DNA of 64,000 bases from Actinokineospora iranica. Its GTDB lineage: Bacteria > Actinomycetota > Actinomycetes > Mycobacteriales > Pseudonocardiaceae. The stretch spans positions 186,001-250,000 of the forward strand of contig NZ_FMZZ01000010.1 in NCBI RefSeq assembly GCF_900101685.1. Reading direction: 5' to 3'. Position numbers and translations under genes: made by a program. This document shows, in pieces, positions 14,981 to 23,230 of this stretch. The first letter of the stretch is position 1, and every line of letters begins with the position of its first letter. The notes under the pieces are model-generated. The model did not search any database. It saw only the letters and a program-made list of their open reading frames with translations, and had not been told where the DNA came from.

Positions 14981-15949
14981 TTAAACGCCTGGGACGCTGT
15001 AGTCCTGGCGGGCGCGGTGGTAGCCGGAGGGCGGGTTGGTGCAGGCGGCGAACAGGCCGATCTGGTGGGACTTGGCATCGCCGTTGCGGAGGGCGGTCAG
15101 CCAGACCGACTGGTCGTTGGCGCCGACCGTGCCGGGGGCGGTTTCCTGGATGGCGGTCTTGAAGTCCTGGCTGCCTTCGCCGACTACCGCCGCGCCGCCG
15201 CCGAGGGCGACCTTGCCGGACGGGCACCGCACGATGTCGCGGAGGAAGCCGCCTGCGGGGACGGTGAGGTCGCGGCGGACGAGTTCGTAGCCCGCGGGGG
15301 GATCGGCGCAGACAACGGTGAACCCGACGGTGTGGGATGCGTTGTCGTCGTTGCGGATCGACACTCCCCAGAGGGAGTAGGCGCCGCCGCCGACTGTGCC
15401 GGGGGTGGTTTCCTGGATGGTGGTTTTGAAGTCGCGGGTGCCTTCGCCGACGACCGCGGCGCCGCCGCCGAGGGCGACCTTGCCGGACGGGCAGATCACC
15501 GTCGTGCGCTCGGCGGAACCGGCGGGAATGGCGATCGTCTTGGACACTTTCTGGTAGCCCGCCAGTTTGTCGGCGCAGGTGGCGAAGACGCCGACGGTGT
15601 GCGCGGCGCTGTCGTTGTTGCGCACCGACGCCAGCCACAAAGTCCGCGCGCCGCCGCCGATCGTGCCGGGGGAGCTTTCCTGGATGGTGGTTTTGAAGTC
15701 GCGGGTGCCCTCCCCGACGACCGCTGCGCCGCCGCCGTAGGGGGACTTGCCTTCCGGGCACAGGACCGTGTTCCGCAGGAACCCTTGCACCGCGGTGGGT
15801 TCCGGGATGCCCATCGCCGTCCCGGCGTCGAAGTCGACGCGGTCCGGCGCGGCGTGCGCCGGGGCGCAGAGCAGCAGCATCGCCGCACTCATCGACGCCA
15901 GGATCGCGGTTCTGCCGACATGACGGCGTGGCGCACGGTGGCACTTCAT
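14981..15949 (-). CDS. Secreted protein with three tandem ~89-residue repeats
   Basis: A 322-residue exported protein. Residues 1-33 are a signal peptide (basic start, CAPAHA-A cleavage region). Three repeats begin near residues 62, 151 and 240. Each has CPxGK, GGGAAVVGEG, DFKTxIQE, PGTxG, LWxxxxRNxD and a closing C of CADxxAGY type, so one conserved Cys pair per repeat probably forms a disulfide. I know no function for this repeat; the Gly-rich GGGAAVVGEG motif suggests a beta-rich fold. The ATG at 15949 is chosen for the signal peptide. It is monocistronic, with a terminator at 14922. Confidence 0.75.
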   Translation of the reverse strand: MKCHRAPRRHVGRTAILASMSAAMLLLCAPAHAAPDRVDFDAGTAMGIPEPTAVQGFLRNTVLCPEGKSPYGGGAAVVGEGTRDFKTTIQESSPGTIGGGARTLWLASVRNNDSAAHTVGVFATCADKLAGYQKVSKTIAIPAGSAERTTVICPSGKVALGGGAAVVGEGTRDFKTTIQETTPGTVGGGAYSLWGVSIRNDDNASHTVGFTVVCADPPAGYELVRRDLTVPAGGFLRDIVRCPSGKVALGGGAAVVGEGSQDFKTAIQETAPGTVGANDQSVWLTALRNGDAKSHQIGLFAACTNPPSGYHRARQDYSVPGV

Positions 15950-16165
15950 CTTCGGTCCCTTCTCGAACTCTCGATCACCCACGAAGGCGCGGAACAGGAG
16001 ATCCGCAGCGATGAGCAAACCAAGGGAAAGCACGCCGGGGGAACGGGATTCGGCCGAGTCCACTCCGCCGGGACGGCATCGGCCCCGATCCAGCGCCGAG
16101 CCTCACGCAACGTAGGCGCGGCACGGGCGGTGTTTGCCGCGGCCAAAGGGAAGCCGTACCGTTGC

Positions 16166-16185
16166 GGTTCAAGTCGACTTGAGGT
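16166..16185. promoter_or_regulatory. SoxR-like MerR-family operator
   Basis: GGTTCAAGTCGACTTGAGG contains the 14-bp perfect palindrome TCAAGTCGACTTGA and closely resembles the SoxR-type box (CCTCAAGTTAACTTGAGG). It lies a few bases before the MerR gene start, so autoregulation is likely. Confidence 0.6.
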
Positions 16186-16191
16186 CAGGCG

Positions 16192-16668
16192 ATGGCGGAA
16201 CTGGACATCACCGAGGTGGCGCTGCGCTCCGGCGCGCCCGCCTCCACCCTGCGGTACTACGAGGACAAGGGCCTGATCGCCTCGACCGGCAGGCGGGGCC
16301 TCAAGCGCGTGTTCGACGCGAGCGTGCTGGAGCGGCTGGCGCTGATCGCGCTCGGCCGCGCCGCTGGCTTCTCCCTTGACGAGATCGCCCTCATGTTCGC
16401 CCCGGACGGGCGACCGCGCATCGACCGAGGAGTGCTCGCGGCCAAGGCGGACGAACTCGACGCCACGATCGCCAAGCTGACCGCCGTGCGCGACGGCCTG
16501 CGGCACGCCGCGGCGTGCCCCGCGCCGAGCCACCTGGAATGCCCGACGTTCCGCCGAATCCTGAGCGCGGCCGCGTCCGGCGCCGAACGAAAAGCGCCCG
16601 CGAAAGAACTGACGCGCCGTGTCAACAGACCCGGCGGGCACAAGCCGGAGTCACCTGGGGCCGACTGA
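16192..16668 (+). CDS. MerR-family regulator, SoxR-like
   Basis: A 158-residue dimeric regulator. The winged HTH is LDITEVALRSGAPASTLRYYEDKGLI, read across residues 4-29, and the second helix pair LGRAAGFSLDEIALMF follows. A long dimerisation helix ends at a Cys-containing segment (ACPAPSHLECP). SoxR holds a four-Cys 2Fe-2S cluster; here only two Cys are visible at residues about 103 and 110, so a redox cluster is not assured. Its 3' end overlaps the convergent LAL regulator by 18 bp. The palindrome directly upstream is its probable operator. Confidence 0.83.
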   Translation: MAELDITEVALRSGAPASTLRYYEDKGLIASTGRRGLKRVFDASVLERLALIALGRAAGFSLDEIALMFAPDGRPRIDRGVLAAKADELDATIAKLTAVRDGLRHAAACPAPSHLECPTFRRILSAAASGAERKAPAKELTRRVNRPGGHKPESPGAD

Positions 16669-18978
16669 TTCGCGCGCGACCCACGCGGCGATCTGGGTGC
16701 GGGTGGTGAACCCCAGCTTGGTGAGGATGTGCTCGACGTGCGACTCGGCGGTGCGCCGGGCGATGGTGAGCCTGCCCGCGATCTCCCGGTTGGTCAGGCC
16801 CTCTGCGACCAGTTGGGCGATCTCGAACTCGCGCTTGGTCAGCGGGCCGAGCCGCTCGGAGTCGACCGCTGCCTCGGCGGTGTCCTCCTCCAGCGCGTAG
16901 TGCATCGCGAGGTCGCTGGGCAGCGCCCGCCCCTCGGCGAAAGACTTCTGGAACGCGGGCTCGCCCAGCGCCTGCCGGTTCAGCTTCAGGTACTCGTCGT
17001 GCGGCCGCTTGAACTCCGAGGACATGCTCGGCGAGCTGCCGATCATCGTCCAGATCGCGCTCGCGGCGCCGAAGAGCATCGCGGCGCGCGCGTGCCTGCC
17101 CTGCCGCTGCGCGACCCAGGCGAGCAGGTCGGTGCTGAACGCCTCGCCGAGGCGGTTGCCGAACGTCCGTTCCAGCCGCAGCGCCTCCTTGCCCGCCCGG
17201 TCCGCCGCATCGACGTCGCCGTCGCTGATCTCGATCTGGGCCAAGGCCCACAGCGCCCAGGCCCGCCAGAACGTCTCCCCGGTCGCCGAGCTGGTGTCGA
17301 CGGCTTCCCGGAGCATCGCCCGTCCCGCGCCCGGGTCGCCGCCGACGCCGAGGGTGTAGCCGTAGATGAACAGGGTGAACAGCTCGCCGCGCAGCTCACC
17401 GTGCGCGCGGAAGGCGGACAGCACCTCGGCGAACGTCTCGGCCGCCTTGGCCAGATCGCCGCTGAACAGCGCGGCCATGCCCCAGGCGTGCGCCAGGTAC
17501 GCCTCCTGGACCGGGTCGGCGCTGGCCGCGAGCAGCTCGCCCGCCTCAGCCAACCTGCTCACCCCGACCTGGACGTCGTCCTGCAGCAGCGCGAACCAGC
17601 CCGACATGCGCAGCGCCGCCGCGCGTTCTGGCGCGTCGGGCGCCGCCGCGGCCAGCGCCCGGTCCAGCCACAGCCGCGCCTCGGTGTGGAAGCCGCGGAT
17701 GCCCCAGTAGTCGTCCAGGCGGGTGGCCATCCGCAGCCCGATCACCGCGTCGGCGGGGTCGGTGACGCAGAAGTCGAGTGCCACGCGCAGGTTCGCGTGG
17801 TCCTGGCGCAACCGGTCCACCCAGTCCACCTGCCGCGCGCTGAGCCACTCGGCCTCGAACCGCTCGATGAGACCGGCGTACCAGTCGCGGTGCAGCCGCG
17901 ACACCCGGAGCCTCTCGCCGCCGCGGTCGAGGCGGTCCTGGGCGTATTCCCGCAGGGTTTCCAGCATCCGGAAGCGCGCGATCCCTTGGTGCTCTTCGCG
18001 GATCAGCACGGATTTGTCCAGCAGCCCGTCGATCAGGTCGAGCACCTGCGCCCGCTCGACTCCCGACCCGCCGCAGACGTGCTCCGCCGCGGCCAGGTCG
18101 AAGCTCCCGGAGAACACCGAAGCCCGCTCCCACACCAGTTGCTCGCCGCGCGAGCACAGCGAGTAGCTCCAGTCGATCGTGGCGCGCAGCGTCTGCTGGC
18201 GCTCGGGCGCGGTGCGCGAGCCCATGGTCAGCAGCGAGAGCCGCCGCGACAGCCGCTCGGCTATCTGGCGCACCGACATCGACCGGCACCGCACGGCGGC
18301 CAGCTCGATGGCCAGTGGCAGCCCTTCCAGCCGCGCGCACAGCTGGGCCAGGTCGGCGCAGTTCTCCTCGGTGATCTCGAACGAGGGCAGCACCGCGGTC
18401 GCCCGGTCCACGAACAGCCGGACCGACTCGTAGTTCGCCAACTCGGCGGGCGAGCCCACCTCGCGCGGCACCGCGAGCGGCGGCACCCACAGCAGGTGCT
18501 CCCCGTCGACGCTGAGGGACTGCCTACTGGTCGCCACGATCACCAGCCGCGGACACGACGCGATCAGCCTGCCCGCCAGGTGCGCGCAGGCGACCACCAG
18601 GTGCTCGCAGTTGTCCAGCACCAGCAGCATGGCGCGCTCGCGCAGGTGCTCGGCGACGGTGTCCGCGGCCGCCCGCGCCGACTGGTCCCGCAGCCCGAGC
18701 TTGTCGGCGACGAGGTTCGCCAGCAGTTCGGGGTCGCGCAACTCGGCCAACTCGATGAAGGCCACCCCGTCCGGGAACTGCCGCCCCACCGCAGCCGCGA
18801 TCCGGTGCGCCAGCCGGGTCTTGCCCACCCCGCCCGGCCCGGTAAGCGTGACCAGCCTGCCGGTCTCCAGCAGCTTCCTGGCCTCGGCGATCTCATGCCG
18901 CCGACCGATATAGCTGGTGACCTCGGCAGGCCTGCCCGCCGGGTCTCCCTCGACAACCATCGCTGTACTCAAATCCAC
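16651..18978 (-). CDS. LAL-type LuxR regulator with NB-ARC-like ATPase (copy 1)
   Basis: A large STAND transcription regulator of 775 residues. The N-terminal ATPase has the P-loop GPGGVGKTRLAH, Walker B LLVLDNCEH and the sensor-like ATSRQSL; LPLAIELAAVR is the GLPL-type motif. A TPR-like middle follows (about residues 380-680) and the C-terminus is a LuxR HTH (LTKREFEIAQLVAEGLTNREIAGRL, read in two parts, then HILTKLGF). Such proteins sense a ligand with the middle region and then activate transcription. GTG 18978 and ATG 18960 are both possible; neither has a strong ribosome site. It is a clear paralog of the gene at 23231. Confidence 0.88.
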   Translation of the reverse strand: MDLSTAMVVEGDPAGRPAEVTSYIGRRHEIAEARKLLETGRLVTLTGPGGVGKTRLAHRIAAAVGRQFPDGVAFIELAELRDPELLANLVADKLGLRDQSARAAADTVAEHLRERAMLLVLDNCEHLVVACAHLAGRLIASCPRLVIVATSRQSLSVDGEHLLWVPPLAVPREVGSPAELANYESVRLFVDRATAVLPSFEITEENCADLAQLCARLEGLPLAIELAAVRCRSMSVRQIAERLSRRLSLLTMGSRTAPERQQTLRATIDWSYSLCSRGEQLVWERASVFSGSFDLAAAEHVCGGSGVERAQVLDLIDGLLDKSVLIREEHQGIARFRMLETLREYAQDRLDRGGERLRVSRLHRDWYAGLIERFEAEWLSARQVDWVDRLRQDHANLRVALDFCVTDPADAVIGLRMATRLDDYWGIRGFHTEARLWLDRALAAAAPDAPERAAALRMSGWFALLQDDVQVGVSRLAEAGELLAASADPVQEAYLAHAWGMAALFSGDLAKAAETFAEVLSAFRAHGELRGELFTLFIYGYTLGVGGDPGAGRAMLREAVDTSSATGETFWRAWALWALAQIEISDGDVDAADRAGKEALRLERTFGNRLGEAFSTDLLAWVAQRQGRHARAAMLFGAASAIWTMIGSSPSMSSEFKRPHDEYLKLNRQALGEPAFQKSFAEGRALPSDLAMHYALEEDTAEAAVDSERLGPLTKREFEIAQLVAEGLTNREIAGRLTIARRTAESHVEHILTKLGFTTRTQIAAWVARESVGPR

Positions 18979-19119
18979 CGCGTCCCGTCGACTCGATGAG
19001 GGTCACCCAGTGTAACCCCGGTCACAGATCAAGCAGGCAACGGGTGACGCTCGACCTCCGGCGGGCCTCCCACCCGTCGAACGAGCCCGAGACCCGCACG
19101 GGCCGGTGGGCGGTTCCGG

Positions 19120-20826
19120 TCACGCCATCGGGTCGGCGTCGGTCGTCACGACCCCGGTGACCGTTCCGGCGCGCACGTGGATGGTGGTCGGCCGCTCTGG
19201 CAGGGGGATGGTCGACCACCAGTGCAGTGCCGCGGCCGTGGCGGAGACGGGCGCGGTGGTTCGCGCGACGCTTGTGCCGTTGTCGACGGCGACCGCGACC
19301 CGGGTCTCATCGATGGACACGAGCGCGACGCGGGCGCCGGGGAAGGTCTCGCGGAGGTTCCTGGCGCGGGCGGCCGCGGTGTCGGCGCGGGCATGGGGGT
19401 GCTCGGCGTAAATCGCTCCCGCGCGTTCGAGGAGAGCGAGGTCGGCGCAGTGCTCGGCGGCGGTGAGGAACGAGCCGTCGGCCCGCCATCGGGCGGTGGT
19501 GCGCTCGAGGGTGATCTCCGCGCTGTCGCCATGCCTGCGCGCCGCGATCACCTTGATCTGGAAGTGCGGGGGTGCGGGCACCTCGGTGTCGGGGACCGGC
19601 ACCGCCGGTGGGACAGGGGCGTCCGAGTCGTCCGGCAGGCCCAGCAGGCTGTAGAGGTGTCCGATGAGGACGTCCAGGGTGGGTGGCCGGTGCGGTGTGG
19701 CGTCGGGGGCGCGCAGCGCCCGGGCGATCTCCGTCCGGTCGGCGTCGGTGAGCCGGGGCAGGCGGGCGATGAGGTCGGCCATGGGGGAGTGGGCGACGAC
19801 CTCGTCGGCGCCGTCCGCGGCGATGAGGGTCGGCAGGCCCAGGGCTGCGGCGTAGAAGGTCAGCGACCCGTGGTCGGAGACGACCAGGTCCGCGGCGAGC
19901 AGGGCGGGGCGCCAGTCCCTGGTCGGGGGGACGACGACGAGGCCCGCGGTGACCGCCGGCCGGAGCCACGCGTTCACCTGGAGCGGGCCGTGGAGTTCCC
20001 AGATGTTGGGGTGCAGGGTGAGGACCACCCGGTACTCGTCGGCGGGCAGGTGGGTGACGAGTCGTTCGGCGAAGTCGGGGCGGTGCCCGTACAGGGAGTT
20101 CGGGCCCCAGGTCGAGCAGAGCAGGACCAGGTGGCGGCCGTCGGCCTGGTAGGCGCGACGGTGGAGTTCCCGGTGCGGCCGGGACGCGCGGAGGCGGTCC
20201 AGACAGGGGTCGCCCGCCACCAGTGCGTGGGCGGGCAGGCGCGGGTCCACCGAGCGCATCACGTCGAGTTGGTCGGCGTCGGCGACGACGATCGTGGTCG
20301 GCAGCACATGGTCGTTTTGGATCAACGCGGTCTTGCTCAGCCCGGATGGCCACTGCCGGTCGTGCGGCGAGTGGCGGTGGTACCCGGCGCCGTGGGGGAG
20401 GAGCACGATCGGCCCGCGCAGCCGCGCGAAGTCGCTGTTCTCACTGGCCGCGACGATCAGGTCGAACCGGCGCTGGTCCACGTTCTCCCAGCTCAGCAGG
20501 AGCGCGCCCGCGTCGCTCAGCCGCTTGCTCAACCCGCCGGAGAAGCGGGACCCTGGGGCGATGGTGAACCACACCTCCAGCCTGCGGTCGCGCAGAAGCA
20601 GCGGCGCGATGTCCTCCAACCGGTCCAGCGCCGCGGGCGAGCGCACCACGATCAGGACGTGCCGGAGCGGCTGAATGGTGTGCCACGGTTCCCGGTTCCC
20701 GGTTCCCGGTTCCCGGTTCCCGGTTCCCGGTTCCCGGTTCCCGGTTCCCGGTTCCCGGTTCCCGGTTCCCGGTTCCCGGTTCCCGACATTCTCGACTACC
20801 ACGGCTGGCTTCGGTTCGGCAATCAC
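19120..20826 (-). CDS. CDP-glycerol glycerophosphotransferase-like protein with repeat-encoded N-terminus
   Basis: A 568-residue GT-B-fold protein like the TagB/TagF glycerophosphotransferases that build teichoic-acid-like polymers. Supporting parts are LLPHGAGYHRH, LLCSTWGPNSLYG, VLTLHPNIWELHG and AADLVVSDHGSLTFYAAALG, the last matching the family's SD-x-SS motif. The beta-rich C-terminal 150 residues are not recognised. The first 45 residues encode NREPGTG heptads from a 7-bp DNA repeat. In the sequenced form the frame is open from GTG 20826, but a change of one repeat unit would break it. Homology-like sequence starts only after the repeats (HVLIVVRSPAALDRLED). Confidence 0.6.
   Translation of the reverse strand: MIAEPKPAVVVENVGNREPGTGNREPGTGNREPGTGNREPGTGNREPWHTIQPLRHVLIVVRSPAALDRLEDIAPLLLRDRRLEVWFTIAPGSRFSGGLSKRLSDAGALLLSWENVDQRRFDLIVAASENSDFARLRGPIVLLPHGAGYHRHSPHDRQWPSGLSKTALIQNDHVLPTTIVVADADQLDVMRSVDPRLPAHALVAGDPCLDRLRASRPHRELHRRAYQADGRHLVLLCSTWGPNSLYGHRPDFAERLVTHLPADEYRVVLTLHPNIWELHGPLQVNAWLRPAVTAGLVVVPPTRDWRPALLAADLVVSDHGSLTFYAAALGLPTLIAADGADEVVAHSPMADLIARLPRLTDADRTEIARALRAPDATPHRPPTLDVLIGHLYSLLGLPDDSDAPVPPAVPVPDTEVPAPPHFQIKVIAARRHGDSAEITLERTTARWRADGSFLTAAEHCADLALLERAGAIYAEHPHARADTAAARARNLRETFPGARVALVSIDETRVAVAVDNGTSVARTTAPVSATAAALHWWSTIPLPERPTTIHVRAGTVTGVVTTDADPMA
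20687..20784. repeat. 14 perfect tandem copies of a 7-bp unit
   Basis: GGTTCCC repeated 14 times without error (98 bp), inside the 5' coding region of the leftward gene at 19120. Because 7 is not a multiple of 3, gain or loss of one unit by slipped-strand mispairing changes the reading frame downstream. Perfection of all units suggests recent or ongoing change. Confidence 0.9.
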
Positions 20827-20939
20827 ACGCGCGGGTCACGCGGCCGCACGCTCGGTCGCCGGGGGTGCCGGTGCCGACCCTGGGCCGCCGGACCTCTGGC
20901 CGCCTGCGTGGCGCTGAGCGTGAGACTGGGTTCGGACAT
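20823..20939 (-). CDS. Short upstream ORF coupled to the glycerophosphotransferase-like gene
   Basis: A 38-codon ORF with an ATG preceded by GAGGGA at good spacing. Its stop overlaps the GTG start of the next gene (GTGTGA), so ribosomes could reinitiate there. The peptide is Arg/Pro-rich at its end and resembles nothing I know. It may be a leader, or the true N-terminus of the downstream protein displaced by a frame change near 20823. Confidence 0.35.
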   Translation of the reverse strand: MSEPSLTLSATQAARGPAAQGRHRHPRRPSVRPRDPRV

Positions 20940-21056
20940 GCGGTTCCCTCGGCTGTCGGCGGTCGCGTGACACGGTAGCAACGAGGTCTCCCCGTGCCCG
21001 CGCAACGGCCCGATGTCCAGTACCGTGATCGTCACAGATGGCTACGGAGGGCTCGT

Positions 21057-23135
21057 GTGGGGATGAGCGCAGGGGACAGCCACAACGAACTCAGCGGCTC
21101 GGCCGCCCAGGTCGTGCAGGCGGGGTCGATCGGCTCGGTGACGTTCGTCGCGCCGCAGCCGCAGGCGCCCGCCGCGGTCCCGTTGCTGACGGACCTGGCG
21201 CCGAACCCGTTTGTCAACCGCGGCGAGCAGATTCGGGAAATGGACGAGCTGGTCCCGGTGTCAGCGGGTCTGGGGCGCCCGGTGGTGGTCGCGGTCAGGG
21301 GGATGCCGGGGGTCGGCAAGACCGGCCTGCTGCGGCATGTCGCGGCCAGGTTGGCGGACCGGTTCGACGACGGCGTCCTCTACGCGGCGTTCGGGCCGCA
21401 CGGCGAGACGCCCAGCGAGGCGCTTGCCCGGTTCCTGGTCGTGCTCGGTGTCCCCGAGGGGCAGGTGCCGTCGAGCCTGGCCGGACGACGGGACCTCTAT
21501 CGCTCGCTCACCGCCCGCTCCCGCCTGCTCGTGGTCCTTGACGATGTCACCGACGCGGCCCAGGTCGAGGTGCTGCTGCCCAACTCGGCCGCGGCCATGG
21601 TCCTCGTCGCGGGCAACATCGTGCTGGAAGAGCTGCACATCGACGGCGCCGTCCCGATCTCCCTGGACCCGCTCGCGGCGGCAGACGCGCTCGACCTGCT
21701 CAAGCGCCTCTGCGGGGCGGCCAGAGCCGACGCCGAGCCGGACGCGGCCATGGAGTTGGTCGGGCTGTGCGGCTACCTCCCACTGGCGATCCGAGTCGTC
21801 GGCGCGCGCCTGAACCTCCACCGGAACCGGTCGCTCGCCACCGAGGTCGAGAGACTGCGGGACACCGGCCAGGGCGACGTCCTCGCCCGTGTCGCCGGGG
21901 TGTTCGACGCGGTCTACGACGATCTCGCCGAGCCCGTCCGGCAGGTCTACCGGGCCTTGGGCGTGCTGGTCACCCGAGACTTCTCGGTGGAAGTCCTCGC
22001 CGCGGCGCTGGACGCGCCGGTGGCCCAGGTCCGCGCCCACGTCGACCAGCTCTGCGCGGCGAACCTGCTGGAGGAGCGCCCCGACGGGCACTATTCGATG
22101 CACCGCCTGGTCCGCGGGCACGCCTTGCGCCGCGGTGACGCCGAGAGCTCCCGGGCCGACCGGATCGCGATGCTGCGGCGCGCGGTCCGGTGGTGGTGCC
22201 TGGGCGCGGCGGCCGCCGACGTGGCCGCCACCGGGCGCAAGCGGCTGCGCGTGGCCGATCCCGACGTCTTCCTCGACGGCCAGGACCCGGCCATGGACGC
22301 GCGGACCGCCCTGGCGTGGTTCGACCGCGAGCACGCCAACATCGAGGCCGCCATGCGCGCCTGCGCCGAACAGGGCTGGCACGACCTGGCCTGGCGGCTG
22401 TTCGAGTCGGCTTTCGCCTATTACGAGGCCCGCAAGCCGTTGGCCGCCTGGATCGAGGCGGGCACGCTCGCCGTGGAGGCCGCCGTCCTCGACGGCGACA
22501 CCGCGGCCGAGGTGCGGTGCCGGTGCCTGCTGGCCAAGGGTTTGCAGGAAACCGACCGCCACGACGACGCGGCCAAGCATCTCGCCCGCGCGCGGGAGCT
22601 GGCCCGCGACGACCGCCTGCGGGCATCCACCTACGACTTCAGCGGCAACCTCGCCTTGCGCACCGGCCGGTTCTCCGACGCCCTGGACTGGTTCACCAGC
22701 GCCCTGGAGATCAACCGCGCCCTCGGCCTGGCCCGCGGCACCGCGCTGCAGACCCTGTTCGTCGGCCGCGCCCTCACCCGGCTCGCCCGCCACGACGAGG
22801 CGGGCGCCACCCTGCGCACCGCGTTGCGGCTGGCCGAGGCGGCCGACGAGCCGGTGGTGCGCGCCAAGGCCCTGATCGCCCTGGCCGACCTAGGCGCAGG
22901 CGCGGGGGACCTGGCCGCCGCCGAGGCCGCCCTCGCCGACGCCGCGGATCTCGCCACCGCTTTGGACAACACCGCGCTGCTCGCCGAGGTCGCGGTGCTG
23001 CGCGCCCGAGCCGCCCACCGAGGCGGCGACACCGCCGCGGCGGCGCGGCACCGGGCCGAGGCCATCGCCGCCTTCGAGCGCATGGGAAGCCCCCGCGCGG
23101 CCCGCCTGCTGGTCGACGGCGCCCTCGGCGAGTAA
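21057..23135 (+). CDS. STAND NTPase: NB-ARC domain with TPR repeats
   Basis: A 692-residue signal-transduction ATPase. The N-terminal region ELSGSAAQVVQAGSIGSVTF is the short motif common before actinobacterial NB-ARC proteins, thought to recruit partners. The P-loop is GMPGVGKTGLL, Walker B is LLVVLDDVTD, and GLCGYLPLAIRVVGARL is the GLPLA-type motif. A winged helix and then TPR repeats fill the C-terminal half (about residues 450-690). No DNA-binding domain is present. The GTG at 21057 has GGAGG six bases upstream. It is divergent from the repeat-bearing gene at 19120. Proteins of this class act as ligand switches in regulation or phage defence; which applies here is open. Confidence 0.82.
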   Translation: MGMSAGDSHNELSGSAAQVVQAGSIGSVTFVAPQPQAPAAVPLLTDLAPNPFVNRGEQIREMDELVPVSAGLGRPVVVAVRGMPGVGKTGLLRHVAARLADRFDDGVLYAAFGPHGETPSEALARFLVVLGVPEGQVPSSLAGRRDLYRSLTARSRLLVVLDDVTDAAQVEVLLPNSAAAMVLVAGNIVLEELHIDGAVPISLDPLAAADALDLLKRLCGAARADAEPDAAMELVGLCGYLPLAIRVVGARLNLHRNRSLATEVERLRDTGQGDVLARVAGVFDAVYDDLAEPVRQVYRALGVLVTRDFSVEVLAAALDAPVAQVRAHVDQLCAANLLEERPDGHYSMHRLVRGHALRRGDAESSRADRIAMLRRAVRWWCLGAAAADVAATGRKRLRVADPDVFLDGQDPAMDARTALAWFDREHANIEAAMRACAEQGWHDLAWRLFESAFAYYEARKPLAAWIEAGTLAVEAAVLDGDTAAEVRCRCLLAKGLQETDRHDDAAKHLARARELARDDRLRASTYDFSGNLALRTGRFSDALDWFTSALEINRALGLARGTALQTLFVGRALTRLARHDEAGATLRTALRLAEAADEPVVRAKALIALADLGAGAGDLAAAEAALADAADLATALDNTALLAEVAVLRARAAHRGGDTAAAARHRAEAIAAFERMGSPRAARLLVDGALGE

Positions 23136-23230
23136 GCGCGGCACCGCCGGGTGATGTTCCGCATAATGAGCCGTGACCAGGCGGTTCCCGGAAGCTAAGC
23201 GGGTATGAGACACACGAGGTAGCCTGTCTA

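Noticed and set aside
20687..20784. CRISPR array
   Set aside because: Units are 7 bp, contiguous and without spacers; no cas gene is near. It is a simple tandem repeat.
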